Virus record (IMG/VR): IMGVR_UViG_3300036399_000188
Location: 1-33,681 of that record
Strand: one strand, 5' to 3'
Length of the DNA stretch: 33,681 bases
Source: a virus
A program made the position numbers and the translations under genes. Numbering within the stretch: position 1 is the first letter of the stretch; each line of letters opens with the position of its first letter. Shown piece after piece: positions 5,794 through 12,473 of the stretch. The notes under the pieces are model-generated. The model ran no database searches and was not told the origin of the DNA. It saw only the letters and a list, made by a program, of their open reading frames with translations.

Positions 5794-5872
5794 GCGTGTT
5801 GTTGTTAGGTGGCATTAACCATAACGCGACCAGTATTGCAATCACCAAAAAGTATGTGATGTCGTTATGCAT
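5786..5872 (-). CDS. 28-residue membrane micro-protein
   Basis: ATG 5872 opens MHNDITYFLVIAILVALWLM then PPNNNTHA and TAG at 5786. The centre is one hydrophobic helix. Its start overlaps the gene above by 8 bases and its stop overlaps the gene below by 8 bases, so it exactly bridges a gap that would otherwise be empty. That geometry is the main support. Function unknown. Confidence 0.6.
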   Translation of the reverse strand: MHNDITYFLVIAILVALWLMPPNNNTHA

Positions 5873-6101
5873 TGATCAGGCGGTATTTGATTCGTGATAG
5901 GTGTTCGCATGCGTCAACAAACTCCCTCGCGTCATGCGTGTTAGTGAGCGCAGCAAGGTCGCTCTCTAGGCAGTCCAAGCAAACCCTGCCACCTCTGGCT
6001 GGCTTCTCGCACCCGTCACGCTCGCAGGTGCTGTAAGTGCTTGGCCACAGCGGGAACTGGTATTGGATGTCGTATATCAGTTGGTCAATGGTTTTACTCA
6101 T
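5865..6101 (-). CDS. Small cysteine-rich zinc-binding-type protein
   Basis: The 78-residue product has CERDGCEKP and RVCLDCLESD near residues 26-47, a four-cysteine pattern like that of short treble-clef or zinc-ribbon proteins, flanked by helices. It follows the AT-rich glycosyltransferase module but is itself near average composition. No precise family recognised. Confidence 0.7.
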   Translation of the reverse strand: MSKTIDQLIYDIQYQFPLWPSTYSTCERDGCEKPARGGRVCLDCLESDLAALTNTHDAREFVDACEHLSRIKYRLINA

Positions 6102-6116
6102 ATTATATCATTCTAT

Positions 6117-6953
6117 TCATTTCGATAATTTATTTACTGGTTCAAGCTTCATTCCAAAATCATTTACTCCTGAGTAATTCCAATCACTCTTTCTTTTTAA
6201 CTTGTTCTTTTTGAATGCACCATAATCAACATGATGATGCCATCTGTTAAATTTCTTGGTAACCTTTACGCAATCTGGATGTTGCTCAACAAGAGACTCT
6301 GCAAACGACAACCTGTCAGTTCCATCGTTATATACATTATCGGTATTGCCACCATTCATTTTCATAGTCTGAGTTTTTTGCTGTGTAAATGCAAGAAACA
6401 AAACATTTACATGCCCATCCTTTAATGCCCGTATTGATAAGTCTGTATCCTCATTGAATTTGCCCCTCCATCGATACGGAAGGTCGTTTTTTATCAATAT
6501 AGTGCTATATATTCTTGTATTCAATCTAAATGGTGGCCAAGCACATCTAGACTTGCAAAAGAAATCATACTCAGGCCCAGCAAGAGCAATGTTTTCATAC
6601 CGATCAACAAATTCCTCCATTGCCAGAAAGTATGATGGAGTGTTACATCTGTGCTGTAGATTGTTATTCATGCGATTGAACTGCTCAATGTTATCATCCA
6701 GAATCCAATGCCGTCCATCACCATTCGATAAGCTATGATTCCACACCCAATTCCTCGCTGGTATTGAACCCATTCCTAGGTTTGAAAATGGCAAAACAAG
6801 CAACCTGTCACTTGGCACAATACCTTCATATAAATCACTTTCAGATTGCTCAACAACAAGATAGAAGTCACAACCCATTCTGGTTAATGCCCTAGCGGTT
6901 AGTGGCTTCTCCCACCTTCCTTTGCTAATTACATATATTGGATACTTATTCAT
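6117..6953 (-). CDS. TET-associated-type (TAGT / GREB1-like) DNA glycosyltransferase
   Basis: The 278-residue product matches the TAGT family: the start YPIYVISKGRWEKP, LPFSNLGMGSIPARNWVW, the metal/sugar-nucleotide motif HWILDDNIEQF near residue 84, NTRIYSTILI, then WRGKFNEDTDLSIRALKDG near 160-178 and a C-terminal RWHHHVDYGAFKKNKL. Family members are linked to sugar transfer onto hydroxymethylated pyrimidines in phage DNA. The sugar and the acceptor base here are unknown, and no TET-like oxygenase is in the window. I prefer ATG 6953 (MNKYPIY) to 6965 because it fits the family start; it overlaps the upstream gene by 8 bases. The gene is strikingly AT-rich compared with its neighbours, which suggests recent transfer. 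Confidence 0.85.
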   Translation of the reverse strand: MNKYPIYVISKGRWEKPLTARALTRMGCDFYLVVEQSESDLYEGIVPSDRLLVLPFSNLGMGSIPARNWVWNHSLSNGDGRHWILDDNIEQFNRMNNNLQHRCNTPSYFLAMEEFVDRYENIALAGPEYDFFCKSRCAWPPFRLNTRIYSTILIKNDLPYRWRGKFNEDTDLSIRALKDGHVNVLFLAFTQQKTQTMKMNGGNTDNVYNDGTDRLSFAESLVEQHPDCVKVTKKFNRWHHHVDYGAFKKNKLKRKSDWNYSGVNDFGMKLEPVNKLSK

Positions 6954-7203
6954 TGCGCTGAACATATTGCATGTTTGAAGCTATCCTGTTTTCCATCTTT
7001 GGATACCAAATAGAAGGTTGTTTTGGGCCTATTCTTTGTTCCATTAGTTCTGAAAATTTTATAAAGTCCTCATCATTTCTAAAGTGTACAATTATTTTTC
7101 TGCTTGAAGTTATGTCTTCTTGTTTGAACTCAGGCATCCCCTGCCATTCTTCCTCCCAGAATGTAGGTGCATCGAACAACATGTCTTCATTGGTTTTTTT
7201 CAT
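6946..7203 (-). CDS. Small partner protein of the TAGT glycosyltransferase
   Basis: The 85-residue protein has EEEWQGMPEFKQED, a beta-strand KIIVHFRNDEDFIKFSEL and PSIWYP. I recall similar short proteins beside TAGT-type genes in other phages, but cannot name a family. It is directly upstream of the glycosyltransferase with an 8-base overlap, is equally AT-rich, and therefore probably moved with it. A role in positioning or specificity is an inference. Confidence 0.75.
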   Translation of the reverse strand: MKKTNEDMLFDAPTFWEEEWQGMPEFKQEDITSSRKIIVHFRNDEDFIKFSELMEQRIGPKQPSIWYPKMENRIASNMQYVQRNE

Positions 7204-7520
7204 GATAGGTCTAATACTTTAAGTTCGTAGCGGTTAGTCTTCGCGTTCTTCTTCCACCCGTGGATTAGGATCTTCCACCCAGCCCGGCGAAGGGGGGCTA
7301 GGTATGGTGACTCACTCATCTTCTTTGCCCTAGCTGACACATTGTTCCAGCTAGTGGTCTGGACTGCAATGGTCTCACTCCCAGCGCATGCCAGAACATC
7401 CACGAAGCCGAACAGGTCTTTCCTGCGGCGGGAGAACTGACACCAATGCTCTACCACCTGCACGCAGTCTGTGGCCTTGCGTAGCTCTTTAAGGGTTAGC
7501 TGTGTGGGTGAGGTCTTCAT
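7200..7520 (-). CDS. PD-(D/E)XK-like small protein (resolvase/VRR-NUC-like)
   Basis: The 106-residue protein has a compact core: RRKDLFGFVDVLACAG, then ETIAVQTTSWNNVSARAKKM and a strand ILIHGWKK. This order (Asp in the first strand, a polar residue in the second, then Asn-Val-Ser-Ala-Arg) resembles archaeal-type Holliday junction resolvase and VRR-NUC nucleases. The usual E-x-K is here V-Q-T, so activity is uncertain, although QxTS variants occur in this superfamily. Its ends make ATGA overlaps with both neighbours. It lies next to recombination and replication genes. Confidence 0.65.
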   Translation of the reverse strand: MKTSPTQLTLKELRKATDCVQVVEHWCQFSRRRKDLFGFVDVLACAGSETIAVQTTSWNNVSARAKKMSESPYLAPLRRAGWKILIHGWKKNAKTNRYELKVLDLS

Positions 7521-7867
7521 GCTTTTAGGCGTTGCAGGACAAATTTGGCCTTGGTGCGAAATGACTCATTCTCCCTAGTGAGCATGTCTGCCCTGTGTTT
7601 GGCTGAGATGACTGTAGTGTGATTCTGCCGCTGAAATATCCGGGCAGTCTCTGCAAGCGTTTGATGTTCACTGACGAGTGCCATTGCGAGCGTTCTAGCC
7701 TGCGAGGGTGCGACCTGTTTATCGTAGGCGAAGATTTGGCTTGGGTGTACGCCAAAAACATCCGCAACAATGCTAATCGTTCGGTACGCTTTATTGCTAG
7801 ACATCCTGCGATCAAGCTCGGCGCATAGTTCGTCGGTGGTGAGGTCGTTGACATGTGTTATGGTCAT
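7517..7867 (-). CDS. Stand-alone DnaA domain IV-like DNA-binding protein
   Basis: The 116-residue protein lacks the AAA+ ATPase of DnaA but carries a domain IV-like helix-turn-helix: VADVFGVHPSQIFAYDK, then RTLAMALVSEHQTLAETARI and HTTVISAKHR, the signature basic loop and DnaA-box contact helix, near residues 33-95. Such lone domains occur in phages as possible regulators or origin-binding competitors of host DnaA. It is preceded by a structured leader that is repeated before the gene above it. Two DnaA-box-like sequences lie at 17684-17702 in the late-region gap. Its function here is inferred. Confidence 0.8.
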   Translation of the reverse strand: MTITHVNDLTTDELCAELDRRMSSNKAYRTISIVADVFGVHPSQIFAYDKQVAPSQARTLAMALVSEHQTLAETARIFQRQNHTTVISAKHRADMLTRENESFRTKAKFVLQRLKA

Positions 7868-7933
7868 TGGAAAGTGTTTGCCCTATGTGCAACCCTCGGA
7901 GCCAAGGGACAGAACCCACCTGCACACTGGTGG
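7868..7933 (-). promoter_or_regulatory. Two-hairpin leader RNA, copy 1 (before DnaA-domain gene)
   Basis: Read on the minus strand, a 5-bp stem with an 8-base loop (CCACC-AGTGTGCA-GGTGG, 7933-7916) is followed by the hairpin CCCTTGGCTCCGAGGG (7908-7893) and then CATAGGGCAAAC and CTTTCC directly before the ATG. The second hairpin and the following stretch are nearly identical in copy 2. There is no T-tract, so it is not a terminator. Confidence 0.75.
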
Positions 7934-7939
7934 TGATTG

Positions 7940-8212
7940 TTATGCGTGGTTGGCTACTGCGTCAATGGCGGAGCAGCGGACGATGATGCCGTTGCCTCTA
8001 GCCGGGGCGAACTTGTCCACCCGATGCTCTAGGTTGCGAAGGTATGCAACCTCCTTTGCGTTGCTGGGAATGACCCGGTAGAAGTCACCCTTGATTTGCG
8101 TCGAATTAAACACGGGCGTTCCATACCTCAAATCCTTCTCTTCTCGGATGATATCAGGGTTTTTGACTTTGGTTTTTGCGCCGAAATTTAGTGTGCGTTT
8201 GATGAATTGCAT
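7940..8212 (-). CDS. Hypothetical 90-residue protein between two leader repeats
   Basis: No family recognised. The product has a basic start (MQFIKRTLNFGAKTKVK) and a mixed alpha/beta body with DFYRVIPSNAKEVAYLRNLE and GNGIIVRCSAID. The gene is preceded by leader copy 2 and followed by leader copy 1, so it is flanked by direct repeats like a cassette. It lies between the SSB-like gene and the DnaA-domain gene. Confidence 0.7.
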   Translation of the reverse strand: MQFIKRTLNFGAKTKVKNPDIIREEKDLRYGTPVFNSTQIKGDFYRVIPSNAKEVAYLRNLEHRVDKFAPARGNGIIVRCSAIDAVANHA

Positions 8213-8280
8213 GGAAAGTAGTTTGCCCTATGGTGAACCCTCGGAGCCAAGGGGCGTGAAGCGCATGTCACCACTCATGC
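8213..8280 (-). promoter_or_regulatory. Two-hairpin leader RNA, copy 2 (before 90-residue gene)
   Basis: On the minus strand, GCATG-AGTGGTGA-CATGC (8280-8263) is followed by CCCTTGGCTCCGAGGG (8253-8238), then CATAGGGCAAACTAC and CTTTCC before ATG 8212. The first stem shares no sequence with that of copy 1 yet keeps the 5-8-5 shape and a loop beginning AGTG. Confidence 0.75.
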
Positions 8281-8287
8281 ATGGGAA

Positions 8288-8512
8288 TCAGAAGGGGATC
8301 TCGTCGGTGTCTTTGACTGCAGGTTTGAATGCCGCTTTGTCGTCAATTTTGAGCGAGATGAACTCGCCCTTTTTGCCCTCGCGCACCCACCCGGCTAGTT
8401 TGTATTCCTTGCCCTCGATGTTGATGTTGCCAGTGTACGCAGGACGCTTGGGGTTGTCGCCCACATCGTTTTTAAACAGAATGCCCGTATTCGTATTGTC
8501 GTAGTTACTCAT
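8288..8512 (-). CDS. SSB-like / DUF736-like phage protein
   Basis: This 74-residue protein begins MSNYDNTNTGILFKND and has the strands YTGNINIEGKEYKLAGWV and EFISLKIDD. It ends in the acidic tip DTDEIPF, like that of single-stranded-DNA-binding proteins. The pattern matches short phage proteins often placed beside recombination genes and thought to bind single-stranded DNA. It would act with the exonuclease and ERF protein above it. The exact family assignment is not certain. Confidence 0.7.
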   Translation of the reverse strand: MSNYDNTNTGILFKNDVGDNPKRPAYTGNINIEGKEYKLAGWVREGKKGEFISLKIDDKAAFKPAVKDTDEIPF

Positions 8513-8516
8513 TGTA

Positions 8517-8750
8517 TTATTTTAGTTTGTTGAAATGAAGAACCCTCCTGCGAGGAACTCTTTCATCAATATCAAGACCGCAAAATACCCCGTTGCTGCA
8601 TTTCTTTACAGTTAAAGTGTATGTTGCGTTGCGACCAGAGTCTAAAATGTTTCTAGTCAGCATCAAGAAATATTCCGCAGATATGTTTTTGGCAATTTCC
8701 TTGAGTGCCGATTCGACATCCTCGATTCTTTGTTCCCCGTCCTCGTTCAT
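8517..8750 (-). CDS. Hypothetical 77-residue protein after the exonuclease
   Basis: The start is set at ATG 8750, which overlaps the exonuclease stop as ATGA; the frame continues upstream but inside the exonuclease gene. The protein has a helical N-terminal half (EDVESALKEIAKNISAEYF) and a beta-rich end (TYTLTVKKCSNGVFCGLDI). No family recognised. Confidence 0.7.
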   Translation of the reverse strand: MNEDGEQRIEDVESALKEIAKNISAEYFLMLTRNILDSGRNATYTLTVKKCSNGVFCGLDIDERVPRRRVLHFNKLK

Positions 8751-9550
8751 GGTTTTTTGATTGCCCACTTTGGAGGTGAGATTGTTTGTAGCCCGTCAAT
8801 TGCTGGCGGGAAATGTTTAGTTTGGACGCATTGGTTCCACTTGGCTAGTGCCTGCATGTAACCCTCGCGTCCAAGTCGGATGAAGTCCTCGTCGAGCAGG
8901 ACTGTTGCCATCTCGAAAGGACGGTCGACTGCCATGAACACAATGATGAACTCGTTGCGTTTTTCGCCAGTGGCGATCTCCCACAAATCGCAATACAACG
9001 ATGCTTGCCAGTGGTAGCCTCGATTGATGACGAGCGATGTGAGTTGATCCAAGCTTTCAATGCTCTGAGTTGTCTTGAGGTCGATCAGCGACGAACCCTC
9101 GGAAGGAACAAGGTCAATCATGCACTTACAGGGAGTCCCAAACACCTCGGCAAACACCGCAACCTCGGTCTGGTAGTCTGGAAGATGTTCGATGGCAGGG
9201 TTCTTCCGAAATGCATACCCGGCACTCTCGGCGCGGATGTACTCGTCAGCGGTTATTACCTGAATGCCAGTCATGCTGTCACGCCACTCCCTAGCTTCCT
9301 TGGTGCGGAAGTCAGAGTAGGGGCTGACAATGTAACTGGTCTCCAGCTTGTGCGGCTCCAAGCATGCTGTGTGGTACAGCGTGCCAGTCCGCATGGCGGG
9401 GGTGGTCTCCTTGTCGCGGCTTTTGTTGTACCACCGATATGGACTCTGGTTGAACTCCCAGAGCAGAGACTTGGACACTGGGCCATAAAGGTCTCTGGGG
9501 GTAGCTGTGCGGGTGTAGTATTCCTCGCCTAATCCGTGGATGATTTTCAT
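8747..9550 (-). CDS. RecE-like (PDDEXK_12) exonuclease
   Basis: From ATG 9550 the product is 267 residues. It shows the RecE/exonuclease VIII pattern: SKSLLWEFNQSPYRWYN, the RTGTLYHTACLEP segment near residues 54-66, RTKEAREWRD, then CMIDLVP near 143 and LIDLKTTQS near 155 as the D...DxK catalytic core of PD-(D/E)XK nucleases, and a final Gln-rich helix (GYHWQASLYCDLW). It should resect double-stranded DNA to leave single strands for the ERF annealing protein two genes upstream. The start overlaps the preceding small gene by ATGA. The longer frame up to 9610 is less likely. Confidence 0.88.
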   Translation of the reverse strand: MKIIHGLGEEYYTRTATPRDLYGPVSKSLLWEFNQSPYRWYNKSRDKETTPAMRTGTLYHTACLEPHKLETSYIVSPYSDFRTKEAREWRDSMTGIQVITADEYIRAESAGYAFRKNPAIEHLPDYQTEVAVFAEVFGTPCKCMIDLVPSEGSSLIDLKTTQSIESLDQLTSLVINRGYHWQASLYCDLWEIATGEKRNEFIIVFMAVDRPFEMATVLLDEDFIRLGREGYMQALAKWNQCVQTKHFPPAIDGLQTISPPKWAIKKP

Positions 9551-9735
9551 AGTTGTTCGATCTTTTCTACTTGCTGAAGATGAATGTTGATTCTCCACAA
9601 ATGTTCCCAAGTGGATCTAGTTGGAAGCCATGCGAAAAATTTAGACATTGCTTCCTTATGGTCTTGAGCCTCGATGTGGACAACACCCTTAAACAAGTTG
9701 CACGGCGATTCATAGTGTGCTGCATAGACTTTCAT
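9547..9735 (-). CDS. Hypothetical 62-residue protein between ERF and exonuclease
   Basis: The protein is compact, with a beta-strand start (MKVYAAHYESPCNLFKGVVH), a helix (DHKEAMSKFFAWL) and an aromatic C-terminal half. Both ends form ATGA overlaps, so it is translated in step with ERF and the exonuclease. No family recognised; a recombination accessory role is possible. Confidence 0.7.
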   Translation of the reverse strand: MKVYAAHYESPCNLFKGVVHIEAQDHKEAMSKFFAWLPTRSTWEHLWRINIHLQQVEKIEQL

Positions 9736-10313
9736 GCTGCACCTCCCAGCTTCTTAGCCTTGGCATCCAGCGATGCGTTAGCCTTAACCAAAACGGGCTT
9801 GGTAAGCTCGGACAGAGACTTTACCGCGAGGTACTTGAGGAATGCTTCCTCATCAACTCCAAGCCCTTCCATTCGGGTCTTGAGTCCTGCTATATCCTCC
9901 TTGGTCGCTGGGGCCGCAGGCTTGTTGTGGGATGCTGCCTGCCCATCGTCGTCTTCCTGCGCGATGCCAGTCATTGCTGCGAGCGCATAGCGGCGAAGGT
10001 AGGTTGTTGCCGCTCCCACTCCCTGCGCGTCTGCCTTTGCTGGAACGCAGGATGCCGTGCTGGTGATGTGACCCCCATCTGAGTGGAGGATGGTCGTTGT
10101 GACACTAACCAAACTACCATCGTAACTGGTTCCTTGGATGATGCTTAATCCTCGTCCTGCAAACACGGGGCGAACCGTATTGAGGACTTCTGCCAAATCC
10201 GCATAACGATTTTTGAAATGCGGGTTGATGCTGCTTTTGTGGGCATTCTCAACTTCAAATTGAGCCTGCGCGAGTGCCTTGTTTAAGGCGGGTGTGGTAT
10301 GTTCTAGGTTCAT
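9732..10313 (-). CDS. erf: ERF-family single-strand annealing recombinase
   Basis: From ATG 10313 the 193-residue product shows the ERF pattern: SSINPHFKNRYADLAEVLNT near residues 26-45, RPVFAGRGLSIIQG, a strand SVTTTILHSDGG, and the GVGAATTYLRRYALAAMTGI motif near 100-120, then a linker and a C-terminal helical domain. ERF proteins form rings on single-stranded DNA and anneal complementary strands; here it would pair with the RecE-like exonuclease. An upstream start at 10367 would add 18 unsupported residues. Confidence 0.92.
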   Translation of the reverse strand: MNLEHTTPALNKALAQAQFEVENAHKSSINPHFKNRYADLAEVLNTVRPVFAGRGLSIIQGTSYDGSLVSVTTTILHSDGGHITSTASCVPAKADAQGVGAATTYLRRYALAAMTGIAQEDDDGQAASHNKPAAPATKEDIAGLKTRMEGLGVDEEAFLKYLAVKSLSELTKPVLVKANASLDAKAKKLGGAA

Positions 10314-10330
10314 TGTTCGTTCTATTGGTT

Positions 10331-10348
10331 TCTGGTATTGTGACCAGA
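10331..10348 (-). promoter_or_regulatory. Small hairpin in the ERF leader
   Basis: TCTGGT and ACCAGA form a 6-bp stem with a 6-base loop, 17 bases before the ERF start. It lacks a T-tract, so translational control or chance are both possible. Confidence 0.3.
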
Positions 10349-10380
10349 TGTGGATACGAGACATCAAGAATGCGTGTCGG

Positions 10381-10599
10381 TCAATATCTTTTTTTCAAAG
10401 AAATGTAACCCTTTAAATTCCAATGTCTTACAACATCTTTCGGAGTCCAGTCCGCCATGAATGAACGGGGACTTTTGTCGCAAGCACAGATGATGTAGGT
10501 AACGCCGGGGTCATAACGCAACTCATTACTGGGTTTTTTGCATGAGCATTTACGCATAAGGCGGCGAGACTCGTCAAACTCATGGTCGAGGTCGGTCAT
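10381..10599 (-). CDS. Small cysteine-containing protein (zinc-binding-like)
   Basis: The 72-residue protein contains MRKCSCKKP and IICACDKSP, two C-x-C pairs, then MADWTPKDVVRHWN. The outline of two Cys pairs followed by an aromatic helix ending in WN is reminiscent of Lar-type restriction-alleviation proteins, but the spacing differs and I would not assign that function. It starts with an ATGA overlap with the HTH gene above. Confidence 0.65.
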   Translation of the reverse strand: MTDLDHEFDESRRLMRKCSCKKPSNELRYDPGVTYIICACDKSPRSFMADWTPKDVVRHWNLKGYISLKKRY

Positions 10600-10823
10600 G
10601 GTATGCTGTAGTAGAAATTCCTAGTGGTCTTTCTTACAGCAAGTTTCCCTTCTTTAACCGCACTGGTAAGCATGCGCCTCGCAGCATGAATTCCTGTGCT
10701 GGCTCGCTCCGCATACTCTTGAGCGGTAAACTCATTATCGCGGCGTTTCTCCTGCGCTCCAGTAATTCGGATCGCTTCCTCTAGTGCTTCTAATGCGGTC
10801 AGTTGTTTTGGTTTCGTTTTCAT
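10596..10823 (-). CDS. Small winged-helix-type DNA-binding protein
   Basis: The 75-residue product has a helical start followed by EFTAQEYAERASTGIHAARR and MLTSAVKEGKLAVRKTTRNFYY, the usual helix-turn-helix and beta-wing arrangement. It probably regulates or assists replication and recombination genes downstream. The leader contains ACCAACA before the ATG, and the stop overlaps the next gene. Confidence 0.7.
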   Translation of the reverse strand: MKTKPKQLTALEALEEAIRITGAQEKRRDNEFTAQEYAERASTGIHAARRMLTSAVKEGKLAVRKTTRNFYYSIP

Positions 10824-10863
10824 TGTTGGTGTGCGGATACATTGGTTTGATGTTGGCGTGCGG

Positions 10864-11595
10864 CTACAGGATGCCGTGTGGACTTACCCAGACACCGTCC
10901 TCGTTTGTCGCATGCCATGCCTGCCACGAACCAGTCTTGGTGTTTATGAGTCCAAACAGGAAGCCCTGCCTCCACCCATGCTTCGCTTGATAACGGTCTG
11001 CATAGGTCATCTGGTCGATGTCTGCGAGACATCCAACGCTGAATGCCATGCCGCCATCTATGTGCCTCGCATGGTAGGTTGCCGGGGCATGCACATGCCC
11101 GTGGATTACGCTTCCCCAGCCGTCATAATGGGCCTTGGCAGCGTGTACAGAGGACTTGAACCCATGAATGAGTTTAGGCCCACCCTCTGGCATCTTGAGG
11201 TAGCGGGATACATGGTACGGACAGGTTTTGATTTTTAGCTTTTTAAACTCGTCCTCCAGAGTCTGCCAGTATTCTGTGCAACGCTCCCTCAACATGCCGT
11301 CAGCGCAATGAGTGCTGTGTAGGGCTAGCCTATCATCATGATTTCCAATTGTAAGGTAGTGGGGCTGGAATTCCCGAAGAAACTCCATGCCCATCATTAC
11401 ATCGTCTGCTATCCCGTCCGCTTTCTCCTCAATAGAAGCTCCGCGCCTAAGGGGACTCAAATCTATGAAATCCCCCAAATGTACCCGGTAGTCGGGCTTC
11501 CAAGTCTTGACGAAAGCTAGTGCCTTCTTCCTCGCCTTTTCACATATGAGGTTGCCGTGGTTGTCAGCGACCACCATGAACTTTTTGTATGTCAT
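10864..11595 (-). CDS. Calcineurin-like metallophosphoesterase
   Basis: From ATG 11595 the protein is 243 residues and has all the family metal-binding motifs in order: VADNHGN (D-x-H, near residue 9), HLGDFIDL (near 40), TIGNHDDRL (near 83), and VIHGHVHAP (near 163). Phage members act as DNA or nucleotide phosphoesterases or SbcD-like nucleases; the substrate is not visible here. The start overlaps the stop of the HExxH peptidase gene (ATGA). A CAAACAAAACA-type leader precedes it. Confidence 0.9.
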   Translation of the reverse strand: MTYKKFMVVADNHGNLICEKARKKALAFVKTWKPDYRVHLGDFIDLSPLRRGASIEEKADGIADDVMMGMEFLREFQPHYLTIGNHDDRLALHSTHCADGMLRERCTEYWQTLEDEFKKLKIKTCPYHVSRYLKMPEGGPKLIHGFKSSVHAAKAHYDGWGSVIHGHVHAPATYHARHIDGGMAFSVGCLADIDQMTYADRYQAKHGWRQGFLFGLINTKTGSWQAWHATNEDGVWVSPHGIL

Positions 11596-11891
11596 TGTTT
11601 TGTTTGTTTGGTTTGTTGCAGTTTCCCCCAAGCTGGGAAAAACAGGTGATCAAGGCAACGAACAACGCCCTCTTCCACTTCCTCGAAAGGCTTACAATGC
11701 GCGATGCCTCCGATGGCGAAGGCGGCATGCATCATCTCATGGCGCAGGGTGTCAGTCATTTCCTTGATATTCCCTTTCCTAATGCTTATCGTGAGATCGT
11801 CAAGCGAAAAACTACCGAAATCTTCAAGATTTTCGACAATCGCTATCTTCACCCGCAACCCACCGATTTGGAGATGCTTTGGGATGTTCAT
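11592..11891 (-). CDS. Small HExxH zinc metallopeptidase-like protein
   Basis: From ATG 11891 the product is 99 residues. LRHEMMHAAFAIGG near residues 50-63 is an HExxH zinc-binding motif, followed by a helix with GVVRCLDHLFF. Short zincins of this type occur in phages near lysis or recombination genes. Whether it is an active peptidase is unknown. The start overlaps the endolysin stop by ATGA and the frame upstream of it lies over the endolysin gene, so 11891 is the best start. Confidence 0.75.
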   Translation of the reverse strand: MNIPKHLQIGGLRVKIAIVENLEDFGSFSLDDLTISIRKGNIKEMTDTLRHEMMHAAFAIGGIAHCKPFEEVEEGVVRCLDHLFFPAWGKLQQTKQTKQ

Positions 11892-12451
11892 CGCGATGCC
11901 TGTTGGTGCATTCCGTCCCTTGACCAAAAAGCCCCGGCAGACAGCCAACCCTCTTTGGCAAACTCTTCCATCACCTCGATTGGCATGTTGGAGCGTGAAG
12001 GCCAATGCTCGCGGTTGCCGTTAGTAGATGGGGCAAGGTCAATGGCAGCACCCCTAGCGTGCAGGGAGGGTGTTGAGCCGCCTCGCATGGGACGGTTGTT
12101 ATAGACCCCACCATATTCCTTCAGCACCCACGCATGGGGTGTCTTAGCGATGTTCTCCAGCACCCTGCGTAGACTGGGCGCAACCTTGTGGTGGCACCTA
12201 ATGGACTTAACATTCTTGCCATCGTAACGGATGTCGAGGTCATTGACGGCAAGGTTGACGAGTTGTGTTTCATCGCCCGGTCGTCCGTAGAACTTGGTGA
12301 GGCTAGCTTGGTCTTGCGTTGGCCAAGGGTGATCCTTGGGCATGAGGCTGCGAAGGTACTCCTTGCACTTAGCCGTGGACTTCTCTCCCCAGAACCCGTC
12401 TGGAGTAGCTCCTACGCGCTTTTGTAGCTCGATGATCTGGTGGTATTGCAT
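11888..12451 (-). CDS. M15-family peptidoglycan endopeptidase (endolysin)
   Basis: The 187-residue protein has an N-terminal segment resembling a peptidoglycan-binding repeat (IIELQKRVGATPDGFWGEKS, residues 6-25). A catalytic half follows with the M15/VanY motif TPSLHARGAAIDL near residues 127-139 (His and Asp zinc ligands) and a final RDGMHQQAS near 178 supplying the third His. It should cut the peptide part of peptidoglycan to release virions. The two small membrane genes directly before it make a plausible holin pair. It lacks a signal peptide, consistent with holin-dependent release. Confidence 0.85.
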   Translation of the reverse strand: MQYHQIIELQKRVGATPDGFWGEKSTAKCKEYLRSLMPKDHPWPTQDQASLTKFYGRPGDETQLVNLAVNDLDIRYDGKNVKSIRCHHKVAPSLRRVLENIAKTPHAWVLKEYGGVYNNRPMRGGSTPSLHARGAAIDLAPSTNGNREHWPSRSNMPIEVMEEFAKEGWLSAGAFWSRDGMHQQASR

Positions 12452-12473
12452 GACTGTTTGGATATTACACCAC

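Noticed and set aside
10820-11032. Minus-strand frame of 70 codons touching the HTH gene by ATGA
   Set aside because: It lies almost wholly over the metallophosphoesterase gene in another frame and looks like its shadow.
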